Assembly: GCF_017614955.1 (NCBI RefSeq)
Contig: NZ_WVUH01000006.1
Location: 1 to 53,834, forward strand
Source of the DNA: Micromonospora echinofusca
Lineage (GTDB): Bacteria > Actinomycetota > Actinomycetes > Mycobacteriales > Micromonosporaceae
DNA length: 53,834 nt
Reading direction: 5' to 3'
In this document: positions 1 to 7,477 of the stretch, piece after piece
How the letters are laid out: the number at the start of each line of letters is the position of its first letter
Position numbering within the stretch: position 1 is the stretch's first letter
Position numbers and translations under genes: made by a program
Notes under the pieces: model-generated
Databases searched by the model: none
What the model saw: the letters and a program-made list of their open reading frames with translations, nothing else
Told to the model about the DNA's origin: nothing

Positions 1-1
1 C

Positions 2-454
2 GACGAACCCGACCCCTCGACCGGCAGCACGAGCCGTACCGGTACCGCCCAGCTCACCCGAGCCGCCGCTCCCGCCCGCTCCCGCACCGGCACCGCCGCC
101 AAGGTCGTCATCGCGGGTCTGCTCGTCGGGTTCCTCACCGGCTTCCTCGGCGTCGGCGGCGGCTTCGTCATCGTCCCCGCCCTGGTCATCGTCCTCGACC
201 TGCCGATGCCGGTCGCCGTCGGCACTTCCCTGCTGATCATCGCGATCAACTCCGCCGCGTCGCTGGCCGCCCGCACCGGCCACGCCCACTTCGACTGGAC
301 GATCATCATCCCGTTCACCCTCGCCGCGATGGCCGCCAGCCTCGCCGGCAAGAAGATCGCCGACCGGCTCCCACAAACTGTCACCACCCGGGCGTTCGCC
401 GTGCTGATCCTCGCCGTCGCCGCCTACACCGCCGGACACACCCTGCTCACCTGA
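2..454 (+). CDS. TauE/SafE family sulfite/anion permease, C-terminal part
   Basis: Membrane permease of the TauE/SafE (DUF81) family, which exports or takes up sulfite, sulfoacetate or other small anions. Only the C-terminal half is in the window, because the frame is open to the left edge. After a hydrophilic linker rich in Ser, Thr, Ala and Arg comes the family's second-repeat signature (GFLTGFLGVGGGFVIVPALV), followed by further hydrophobic segments and a stop after TLLT. A rhodanese gene follows after 33 bases with its own ribosome site, so the two are probably one transcript. That neighbour suggests sulfur handling, but the substrate cannot be told from sequence. Confidence 0.9.
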   Translation, partial: DEPDPSTGSTSRTGTAQLTRAAAPARSRTGTAAKVVIAGLLVGFLTGFLGVGGGFVIVPALVIVLDLPMPVAVGTSLLIIAINSAASLAARTGHAHFDWTIIIPFTLAAMAASLAGKKIADRLPQTVTTRAFAVLILAVAAYTAGHTLLT

Positions 455-487
455 CAAGCCCGGACATCCGAACGAAGGAGAAACTCT

Positions 488-1072
488 GTGACCACCTCGG
501 CCCCGGACCGCCTCGACGTCACCGCCCTGTTCCAGCGGCTCACCGGCGGCGGGCAGGTGAGCATCGTCGACGTGCGGACCCCGGCCGAGTACGAGACCAC
601 CCACATCGACGGCGCCGTGAACGTGCCACTGACCGTCATCGAAAGTCACGCCCCACAGGTCGCCGCCCGCCTCGACGGCGATGTCGTGCTGATGTGCCAG
701 TCCGGCACCCGCGCCGAGCAAGCCCGCCGCCGCCTCACCGCAGCCGGCGCCGGCGGCCTGCGGGTCCTCGATGGCGGTGTCGAGCAGTACGCCGTCACCG
801 GCGGCGACATCGTTCGCGGCAGGGCCCGCTGGTCGCTGGAACGTCAGGTACGCCTGGTCGCCGGCGGCCTCGTCCTGGCCGGGCTGGCCGCCGGCCTACG
901 CGCCCCCAAGGCCCGCTGGCTCGCCGCGGGTATCGGCGCCGGACTGACCTTCTCCGCCCTGAGCGACACCTGCACCATGGGCCGCATCCTGTCCGCCCTG
1001 CCCTACAACCGCGGCCCCCGCGATCACACCCCGGCCGAGATCATCGACCGGCTGCCCGCCATCACGGCCTGA
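488..1072 (+). CDS. Rhodanese-like protein with C-terminal membrane domain (YgaP-like)
   Basis: A protein of 194 residues. The first ~105 form a rhodanese domain: VDVRTPAEY near the start, then the active-site loop CQSGTRA, whose Cys would carry the persulfide. The rest has two hydrophobic segments and a short tail (DTCTMGRILSALPYNRG), as in YgaP-like sulfurtransferases with a DUF2892-type membrane anchor. The GTG start is supported by AAGGAG at about 475-480. It lies between a TauE/SafE permease and a membrane methyltransferase, so thiosulfate or persulfide transfer at the membrane is likely. The exact sulfur acceptor is unknown. Confidence 0.9.
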   Translation: MTTSAPDRLDVTALFQRLTGGGQVSIVDVRTPAEYETTHIDGAVNVPLTVIESHAPQVAARLDGDVVLMCQSGTRAEQARRRLTAAGAGGLRVLDGGVEQYAVTGGDIVRGRARWSLERQVRLVAGGLVLAGLAAGLRAPKARWLAAGIGAGLTFSALSDTCTMGRILSALPYNRGPRDHTPAEIIDRLPAITA

Positions 1073-1081
1073 CCCGCCGGC

Positions 1082-1603
1082 ATGCATGCCGCACCTCACT
1101 CCGGCGCCGGCTCCCGGCCGCAGATAATCGCGTGGAGTCTCGTCGCCGCGCAGCTGCTGCTCATCGCGGCGGTCGCTGTCGCGCCGGCCCGACCGGGCTG
1201 GCCCGTACCATGGCCGGTGCGGCTGGCCGGCGCAGCCGTCACGGTTGCCGGGGCGGTGCTCGCCGCAGCCGCCGCGGCCGGACTCGGCCGCGGCCTGACC
1301 GCCTCACCGCTACCCAACGACGCTGCCCGCCTGCGCACCACCGGGCTCTACCGCCGGGTACGCCACCCCGTCTACAGCGGACTGCTCCTGGCCGCCGCCG
1401 GGTGGATCATCGCCTCCGGCAGCCTGCCTCGGGCCATCGCCGCCGTGGCTCTGGCCGCGCTGCTCGCCGCGAAGTCCCGCTGGGAGGAAACCCAGCTCAC
1501 CCGCCGTTTCCCCGACTACCCGGCGTACGCGGCCCGGACCCCGCGCTTCATGCCGCGCCCCTGGCCGCGTCGCTCACGCCAGGGCCAGCACCCGCAGCAG
1601 TAG
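1082..1603 (+). CDS. Isoprenylcysteine carboxyl methyltransferase-like membrane protein
   Basis: A protein of 173 residues with three or four membrane segments and the ICMT/phospholipid-methyltransferase signature near the C-terminus: RHPVYSGLLL, then an acidic WEETQL and FPDYPAYAARTPRFMP. These residues form the S-adenosylmethionine site in the family. Bacterial members rarely have a known substrate and are often found beside metal or sulfur genes, as here. The start is 9 bases after the rhodanese stop. The last 30 bases overlap the convergent ligase gene, so the Arg/Gln-rich tail (RRSRQGQHPQQ) may be a relic of that overlap. Confidence 0.85.
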   Translation: MHAAPHSGAGSRPQIIAWSLVAAQLLLIAAVAVAPARPGWPVPWPVRLAGAAVTVAGAVLAAAAAAGLGRGLTASPLPNDAARLRTTGLYRRVRHPVYSGLLLAAAGWIIASGSLPRAIAAVALAALLAAKSRWEETQLTRRFPDYPAYAARTPRFMPRPWPRRSRQGQHPQQ

Positions 1604-2743
1604 CCGCGCCGCGTCGCCGCCGGCGTCCACCGCCACCTCGACCGCCTGGGGCACGTCGAGGTCGTCGAGCAGGGCCGCAACGACAACACCGATGGCGGCC
1701 TCACCGGTGCCACCCGGGCGGCCGGCCGCCGCGTACAGCTGCTCGAGCCGGGCCGCCGCCGTGTCGAGATCACCGGGACGATACTGCCACACCGACCGCC
1801 ACGGCCGGTCCAGCAGCAGCATCCGCACCGCCGCCGGGGAATGATCACGCAACAGATCGGCGACCAGGGTCAGGTTGCCGGTCGACTTGGCCATCTTGGT
1901 GCCGTCCTGATGCACCGCCCCCACGTGCAACCGCGCCCGCGCGAACGGTGCCACCGACGTGACCGCCTCGACCATCGCCGCCTGATACGCGTGGTGGGGG
2001 AACACCAGATCCTCCCCACCGGCCAGCACGTCCACACTCGGCCCGAACACCGACAGCGCCATCGCCGCGCACTCCGCGTGCCAGCCCGGGCGGCCCGGCC
2101 CCCACGGGCTCGGCCACGCCGGCTGGCCCTCACCCGACGGCCGCCACACCGCCACGTCGAACGGGTCGTCACGACGCGGATCCTGCGGATCGTCGCCGTA
2201 CTCCGAGCTCCGCGCGAGCGCCTCCGCACGCGACAACCCGCACGCCGCGGCAACCTGCGCCCCACGGAAGTACACGAACCCGTCCCGCAGATACGCCCGC
2301 CCGCCGGCCAGCAGGGCCCCGGCGAGCTGCTGCACTGCGCTGATGTGATGCCGCGCCCGCGGCTCGTGCGCCGGACGCCGCACCCGCAACGCGGTCATGT
2401 CCTTGTCGAACAGGTACTCCTGCTGCAACGCGAACTGGTCGAAGTCACTGCCGCGCAGACCCGCGGCCCGGGTCAGCACATCATCGACATCAGTGACGTT
2501 GCGGCAACCGAGCGTCTCCACCCCGGCCAGCCGCCACACCGACGCCAGCAGATCCGACCACACGAACGTCGCCGCGTGCCCCAGATGCGTCACGTCATAC
2601 GGGGTGATCCCACACGTGTACACCCGAGCCGTACCGACCACCGGCACGACCGCACCCGACAGCCGTAACGCGGCCCCGGAACCGGCCGCACCCTGCCCGG
2701 GGTGGTTCGAAAAGACCGTGCCGGCCGCGTGCGAAGAGGTCAT
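1574..2743 (-). CDS. MshC/CysS-like cysteine ligase
   Basis: A class I aminoacyl-tRNA-synthetase fold enzyme that activates cysteine. It has the zinc-Cys start of the fold (YTCGITPYD), the HIGH-type motif HLGHAA, NVTDVDD, the zinc-ligand region GWHAECAAM, FPHH, and a KMSKS-type loop KMAKSTGN. The protein is about 389 residues and lacks the DALR/anticodon-binding region of cysteinyl-tRNA synthetase. It therefore matches MshC, which joins Cys to GlcN-inositol in mycothiol synthesis, better than a tRNA ligase. The ATG at 2743 was chosen because it leaves ~38 residues before the catalytic start, the usual MshC spacing; the frame stays open 42 codons further up. Actinomycetes have a core mshC, so this may be a paralogue serving the neighbouring sulfur genes (inference). 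Confidence 0.82.
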   Translation of the reverse strand: MTSSHAAGTVFSNHPGQGAAGSGAALRLSGAVVPVVGTARVYTCGITPYDVTHLGHAATFVWSDLLASVWRLAGVETLGCRNVTDVDDVLTRAAGLRGSDFDQFALQQEYLFDKDMTALRVRRPAHEPRARHHISAVQQLAGALLAGGRAYLRDGFVYFRGAQVAAACGLSRAEALARSSEYGDDPQDPRRDDPFDVAVWRPSGEGQPAWPSPWGPGRPGWHAECAAMALSVFGPSVDVLAGGEDLVFPHHAYQAAMVEAVTSVAPFARARLHVGAVHQDGTKMAKSTGNLTLVADLLRDHSPAAVRMLLLDRPWRSVWQYRPGDLDTAAARLEQLYAAAGRPGGTGEAAIGVVVAALLDDLDVPQAVEVAVDAGGDAARLLLRVLALA

Positions 2744-2955
2744 GACCCCATGATGCGCCCGCACGCGCCGACCTGCCCCGCAGGCCGCACCCAACGCCCC
2801 CACGGCTTCGGCACCACCAACCCGTGGACAACGGCGGCCACGCCCGGCGGTAACGTGCCAAGCGAGCATGCCTGGCCAGTGGCCGGGCCTACCGTGACCT
2901 CGACCCGGCGCCGAGGCCGACTGCGGCGAGCACCGGCATGCCGGCGGGAGACACC

Positions 2956-3840
2956 ATGATCTTGACCTATCTGCCCAGTCCCTCCCGGGGAGTCTGGCAC
3001 CTGGGCCCCCTACCCGTACGCGCGTACGCGTTCTGCATCCTGGCCGGCATCATCGTGGCGGTCCTGATCACCCGCCGCCGGTGGGTCGCCCGCGGCGGCC
3101 GCGCCGAAGACGTCCTCGACGTGACCGTCTGGGCGGTCCCGTTCGGCATCATCGGCGGCCGGCTCTACCACGTCATCACCGACCCAGAGCTGTACTTCAC
3201 CGCCGGCCACCACCCCATCCAGGCGCTGTACATCTGGGACGGCGGCCTCGGCATCTGGGGCGCGGTGGCCTTCGGCGCGCTCGGCGCCTGGATCGGCTGC
3301 CGCCGCCGCGGCATCGCCCTGACCGCCTACGCCGACGCCCTCGCACCTGGCCTGGTCGTCGCCCAGGCCATCGGCCGGTGGGGTAACTACTTCAACCAGG
3401 AACTCTACGGCCGGGCCACCACCCTGCCGTGGGCGCTGCACATCGACCCTGCTCACCGACCCGCCGACACCCCGACCGTCGCCCTCTACCACCCGACGTT
3501 CCTCTACGAATGCCTGTGGGACCTCGGCGTGGCCGGCCTGGTGATCTGGGCCGAACGCCGCTTCAAGCTCGGCGGCGGCCGCGCGTTCGCCCTCTACGTC
3601 GCCGCCTACACCGTCGGCCGCGCCTGGATCGAAGCCCTACGCGTCGACCACGCCAACCACATCCTCGGCCTGCGCCTTAACGACTGGACTTCCCTGATCA
3701 TCTTCCTCGCCGCCGTCCTCTACCTCTGGCGAGGCCCACGAACGGCGAACGACCCGGCCACCCGAGTGAGCACGCCGGACGAGCCCGCGCCGCACCCCTC
3801 GAATGCATCGGAAGACAAGGACGCCGTGCAGCCCCGCTGA
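2956..3840 (+). CDS. lgt: Prolipoprotein diacylglyceryl transferase
   Basis: Lgt moves diacylglycerol from phosphatidylglycerol to the lipobox Cys of prelipoproteins in the cytoplasmic membrane. Diagnostic segments are all present: VRAYAFCILAGI in the first helix, GIIGGRLYHV, the actinobacterial form of the HGGL loop (WDGGLGIWGA), the signature GRWGNYFNQELYG, and YHPTFLYECLWD. Seven hydrophobic segments are visible, and a charged Pro-rich tail of ~35 residues follows, typical of actinomycetes. The ATG at 2956 is preceded by GGCGGGAG, better placed than the in-frame ATG at 2938. Whether it is the only lgt of the genome or a second copy carried with this cluster is not decidable here. Confidence 0.93.
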   Translation: MILTYLPSPSRGVWHLGPLPVRAYAFCILAGIIVAVLITRRRWVARGGRAEDVLDVTVWAVPFGIIGGRLYHVITDPELYFTAGHHPIQALYIWDGGLGIWGAVAFGALGAWIGCRRRGIALTAYADALAPGLVVAQAIGRWGNYFNQELYGRATTLPWALHIDPAHRPADTPTVALYHPTFLYECLWDLGVAGLVIWAERRFKLGGGRAFALYVAAYTVGRAWIEALRVDHANHILGLRLNDWTSLIIFLAAVLYLWRGPRTANDPATRVSTPDEPAPHPSNASEDKDAVQPR

Positions 3841-3960
3841 ACCCTTCGCCGACGACGGCGAGGCGATCTTGTGCGCCGCGCGGTACGACCCTCCCCTCCC
3901 TGCTGCCGGAGGCGGGGCTGAACCACTGCTTCAGCGGTCCGAAGGGGCAGAATAGATCGG

Positions 3961-4275
3961 GTGAGGGCGTCGATTGTGTATTTCGCGGATTGCCCGAATT
4001 GACGGGCGGCCGGACAACGGTTGCGGGTGGCGTTGGACGCTGTCGGTCAGGCCGCGGTGAATGTCGAATTCGTGGTGGTCAGCAGCGAACCGGAGGCTGC
4101 GGCGGCCGGCTTGGCCGGGTCGCCGACGTTCCTGATCGACGGGGTCGACCTGCTCGGAAACGAAGCGGTACCGGCGGGGTTGACCTGCCGGGTTTTCCGG
4201 ACAGAGTCCGGGAGCCTCGCCGGGTTGCCCGAGGTAGCCGACCTGGCCAGGGCGTTGAGGAAGAGGGTCGTGTGA
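3961..4275 (+). pseudogene. Thioredoxin-like DF-family protein with in-frame UGA
   Basis: Read from GTG 3961, the frame gives a small thioredoxin-fold protein: VRASIVYFADCPN, then UGA at 4000-4002, then RAAGQRLRVALDAVGQ and the cis-Pro region GSPTFLIDGVDLLG ending GLTCRVFRT. In relatives recalled from memory the UGA position is Trp (DCPNWR), so a single TGG to TGA change would explain it. The frame is clean for 90 codons after it and codon use stays normal. A selenocysteine reading (a CxxU redox motif) is possible but less likely. A downstream restart at 4021 would lack the redox Cys. The reading frame ends just before the VOC gene region. Confidence 0.6.
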
Positions 4276-4360
4276 TGACGCCGGCCGATGGCTCGATCCG
4301 ACCCGTCGATATGGCTGCTGCGGTAACACCTTCGCCGCCGACGAGGTCGCCGAGCTCGGC

Positions 4361-4846
4361 ATGACGCCGGGTGTGTTCGTGTGCACCGGGTGCGCGTTGT
4401 GGGCGGCACGGCGGGCGACCACCTTCGCTGTGGTGCGGCGGCTGCCGGCCGCGTCACTGAAGGCGCTGGTGCGCTGGGCCCGTCCGCACGCCCACGCGTT
4501 GAGCCTAGAACAGGCCCGGACCGCTATCCCGATCTTGCCGAGCGGCGACCTCGACCGGACCGCGGCGTTCTGGACGCGGATCGGTTTCATCGAGACCGAC
4601 CGCTACCCCGGCTATCTGCTGCTCAACAGCGGTGACGCCGAGCTGCACTTCTCCCAGCCAGACGGGGCTGTCTCACCGGGCGAGTGCTTCGTTCATATCG
4701 GTGACGCCCGGCAGCTGTGGAAACGGCTGAAGGAAGAGGCGGTCGACGGCATCGGCCCGATCACGGACACCGACTACGGACTCCGCGAGTTCATCGCCGC
4801 CGATCCCGACGGCAACCGCGTCCGGTTCGGCAGCCCCACACGGTGA
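4361..4846 (+). CDS. VOC (glyoxalase/bleomycin-resistance) domain protein with Cys-containing N-terminal extension
   Basis: Residues ~52-161 form a vicinal-oxygen-chelate domain of the bleomycin-resistance type: AIPILPSGDLDRTAAFW, LLLNSGDAELHFSQ, FIAADPDGNRVRFG. Such proteins bind drugs or carry out small metal-assisted reactions. The first ~50 residues are unusual and contain VCTGCALWAARR. Upstream in the same frame, without any start codon, the DNA still reads GCCGNTFAADEVAELG, giving two Cys pairs (CC and CxxC) like a zinc ribbon. So a separate zinc-ribbon gene may have lost its start by frameshift and become fused to the VOC gene. The true start is uncertain; ATG 4361 is only the first available. 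Confidence 0.72.
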   Translation: MTPGVFVCTGCALWAARRATTFAVVRRLPAASLKALVRWARPHAHALSLEQARTAIPILPSGDLDRTAAFWTRIGFIETDRYPGYLLLNSGDAELHFSQPDGAVSPGECFVHIGDARQLWKRLKEEAVDGIGPITDTDYGLREFIAADPDGNRVRFGSPTR

Positions 4847-4985
4847 TCACTCTTCTCGATGCCGACACCCCGCTTCAGAAACCACCGCGAGCGCACGTTC
4901 GGGGCCGTGTGACTTGCATCCGGTACCTGGCGTCAGGGTGGAAACGAAGACCGCCGACTCGGTGGTGTCGGCAGCTGATCATGCC

Positions 4986-5402
4986 TCACCGTCCGGCCGG
5001 GTCCCGCCGTAGTGGGACTACCAGGCGCGACGCCGTGTCCGCGTTCTGACGGCGCAGGGCGTCGTTTTCCGCGGCGAGAGCGGCGATCACGGTGGCCGCG
5101 GCGTCGAGGTGGTGCTGCAGCTCGCGACAACGCGCGCGGCTGGCCTTCAGATCGTGTCGCAGGCGGTCGAGGTCGTCGTCGCGGCGGCGGGCGGCGGTCC
5201 CGGCCGGGCTTCTGCTGACGTGGGCATCCCAGGTGGCGAGGATGTCGCTGGCGCGGTTCATGGTGGCTCGGCTGACCCCGGCCTCCCGGTAGAGGTTGTT
5301 CTTGGTCAGCCGGCCGTCGGTGTGCTGGGGTGTGCCGGCAAGCAGCCGTTGCATCGCCTCGAGCAGCTGGCGCCGGGTGGCCGGGGAAACAGCGGCGGTC
5401 AT
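4986..5402 (-). CDS. Small HTH/coiled-coil protein, TnpC/DUF6262-like
   Basis: A protein of 138 residues, last gene of the recombinase operon. The N-terminal half looks like a helix-turn-helix (TKNNLYREAGVSRATMNRASDIL). The C-terminal half is a long heptad-type helix (DDLDRLRHDLKASRARCRELQHHLDAAA.., split here for length) ending VVPLRRDPAGR. This is the shape of the TnpC/DUF6262 accessory proteins found behind paired tyrosine recombinases, which probably help orient or stimulate recombination. The ATG overlaps the stop of the preceding recombinase as ATGA (5399-5402), so translation is likely coupled. Confidence 0.75.
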   Translation of the reverse strand: MTAAVSPATRRQLLEAMQRLLAGTPQHTDGRLTKNNLYREAGVSRATMNRASDILATWDAHVSRSPAGTAARRRDDDLDRLRHDLKASRARCRELQHHLDAAATVIAALAAENDALRRQNADTASRLVVPLRRDPAGR

Positions 5403-7477
5403 GGGGTTGCCCGGTTGAGGACGTGCTCGACCTCGCTCAGCTCGGCTTCGATGCGGCGGCGGTGGTTTGGCGCGAGCGTCCCGGTGTCCAGTAGCCGGTT
5501 CAGGGAGGACCGCTCGGCGGTCCAGATTGGCAGGTGTTCGCCGGCGATGATGCTGTTCGTGCACCGGCCGGGCTGGCAGCGGTCCAGTAGCGGACCACGG
5601 TGCCCGGGCGGCGCGATCGCGTCTTCGAGGCATTTCGCGCCGACGGGGTCGTTGTCGTTCATGGTGCAGTGGTTGAGCTTGCCGAATCGGATGTTGATCC
5701 GGGTGCGGCGCAGCAGGTCGTGTTCGACGCGGATGTCGCCGCGGCGGGCCTTGCCGGTGGCGCGGAGCTGCTCGGCTTGTGCCCGGACCGCGGCGAAGGC
5801 TTCCCGGAGCCGGGCGGCGCCGGGGCCGTATCCGACGGTCTGGCCGGCGGTGTCGGCGTCGAACAGTTCGGTGAGCCGCTCGAAGCGGCGGTCGGTGATG
5901 GCCGCGTCCAGCTGGCGGGCCCAGGACGGGTCGGTGTCCATGTAGCTGCCGGTGACCCGGTTCGCCAGCGCGCGGGTCGTGACGTGTTTGAGCTGCATCC
6001 CGACGGCGATCTCTGAGCCGGGGAACTCGCGGGTGAGCATGGCCATGGTGCGCCGGAACATGTGCGGGGTGACCTTGCCGTCCGGGATCGCCTCCAAGCC
6101 GCTGATATGCCGCCACCGGTTGACGTGGTCGATGAAGTCGGCGATGGCGGCGATGCTGGCGAACCCTTCACCGGACCAGGTGTCGGTCACCGCGGCGAAG
6201 GTGAGCTGGTCGTGGCGCGATAACCGGCCGGCCAGCTCGATTGCGCGGGCGACCGGCGGGGTGATCCACCAGTGCTTGACCGGCAGGTCGGGGTCGAGTT
6301 TCTGCCGGACGGACCGAACGGCGGGGCTGCCGTAGTAGTCGACGAGCGCGTCCTTGGTGATCGCGCGCAGTTCCGACTCGCGCATCATCGACAGCGCCGC
6401 AGTGAATATGAAACACGCGTTGCGCAGCATCACCCGCTCGATCGCGACCTGGCGAGGACCGAGGTTGTCGTGCCAAGGCCCGCGGGTGCCGTCCGGGCGG
6501 GTCACCGTGGCGAGGTCGGGCAGCAGGCCGGGATGGCAGCGGCCGGCAGTGACCAGACGCGCGACGGCGTCCCGTCGGACCTGACCGTGCGGCTTGCTGA
6601 CCTGGAAGAACGACGGTCCGACCCCGACGATCCGGGTCACCACGCTGAGGTGGGCGACGCTGCCGTCACCTTCGGCGCCTTTGGCGCGGCGCATCGGCAC
6701 CCTCGTCGACGGATCAGCCAGCCAGGCCTGCAGCCGCTGGTCGCCGCCGGCGTCGCTGACCGCCCGGGACCGCAGATCGTCGGCGTAGGCGCTGACCCGC
6801 AGGATGTCGTCGGCGAACACGTCGATGTAGGCCCAGCAGTTACGGATCAGCGAGAACCAGGTCTGCGGCGGGATCGCTGGCGTGCGCAGCGGCGCGACGA
6901 TCGGCTGGTGCGCCACCGCATTCGGCGACATGCCAGGCCAAGGGTCGCAAGACAGGCCGCCCCCGCTCAACGCGTCCCGGAAACGGTGCAGGGCCTTGAT
7001 CACGTGCACCATGTTGCAGACGGTGCCTGGCTCGCTGGCCGCCTGCCGAGAAGCGACGTAGACCTTGACGTCCTCGATGCTCCAGCCCTGCAGATCGGCG
7101 GGGAGTTGTTGCTCGACACCGAATCGGGCCAGCGGCCGTAGCTGCGCGATGCGCTGAGCGACCGTCATCGCCGACAGCGGATCGGGCCGCAGATGGACAC
7201 CGGCGGCCAGCACTGCGGGGTGGCGGGGGTTGAGCCAGAGCATCGCCAGTTCCCGCGCCAGCAGATTCCAGCCTCCCTGCAGGTCATGGAACAACAGCCG
7301 GATTGCCACGGGCGGATGATGCGCTGCCTTATGCACTACCCCGTTCAGGTCCCAGCGGCCGGTATCGCCGAACCGGGGAACGATCGCGCCCGGCAGCAGC
7401 GGATGGGACTGCACGACCGGTTCGTCGTCGCGGTAGAACGCCGACCGCCCGACCGCCGCCGGGTGAGGGCTGCTCAT
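5399..7477 (-). CDS. Tyrosine recombinase (third of trio)
   Basis: A protein of 692 residues, large for an integrase because of a long N-terminal half. The catalytic domain lies in the second half: Arg in SMMRESELRAI, Lys-containing beta turn before WWITPP, HxxR as HMFRRTMAM, a His in LKHVTTRALANR, and the probable nucleophile Tyr in TGSYMDTDPSW. A Cys/His-rich stretch follows (HCTMNDNDPVGAKC, CQPGRC), possibly a zinc-binding tail. The ATG at 7477 was chosen over the longer open frame because it overlaps the upstream stop as ATGA, just as at the next junction. Confidence 0.88.
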   Translation of the reverse strand: MSSPHPAAVGRSAFYRDDEPVVQSHPLLPGAIVPRFGDTGRWDLNGVVHKAAHHPPVAIRLLFHDLQGGWNLLARELAMLWLNPRHPAVLAAGVHLRPDPLSAMTVAQRIAQLRPLARFGVEQQLPADLQGWSIEDVKVYVASRQAASEPGTVCNMVHVIKALHRFRDALSGGGLSCDPWPGMSPNAVAHQPIVAPLRTPAIPPQTWFSLIRNCWAYIDVFADDILRVSAYADDLRSRAVSDAGGDQRLQAWLADPSTRVPMRRAKGAEGDGSVAHLSVVTRIVGVGPSFFQVSKPHGQVRRDAVARLVTAGRCHPGLLPDLATVTRPDGTRGPWHDNLGPRQVAIERVMLRNACFIFTAALSMMRESELRAITKDALVDYYGSPAVRSVRQKLDPDLPVKHWWITPPVARAIELAGRLSRHDQLTFAAVTDTWSGEGFASIAAIADFIDHVNRWRHISGLEAIPDGKVTPHMFRRTMAMLTREFPGSEIAVGMQLKHVTTRALANRVTGSYMDTDPSWARQLDAAITDRRFERLTELFDADTAGQTVGYGPGAARLREAFAAVRAQAEQLRATGKARRGDIRVEHDLLRRTRINIRFGKLNHCTMNDNDPVGAKCLEDAIAPPGHRGPLLDRCQPGRCTNSIIAGEHLPIWTAERSSLNRLLDTGTLAPNHRRRIEAELSEVEHVLNRATP

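Noticed and set aside
694..1962. Long plus-strand frame of 422 codons overlapping the rhodanese, ICMT and ligase genes
   Set aside because: Arg/Pro-rich composition typical of a shifted frame in GC-rich DNA; three well-supported genes occupy the same bases.
1841..2668. Plus-strand frame of 275 codons opposite the ligase
   Set aside because: His/Arg-rich mirror frame; the ligase motifs are on the minus strand.
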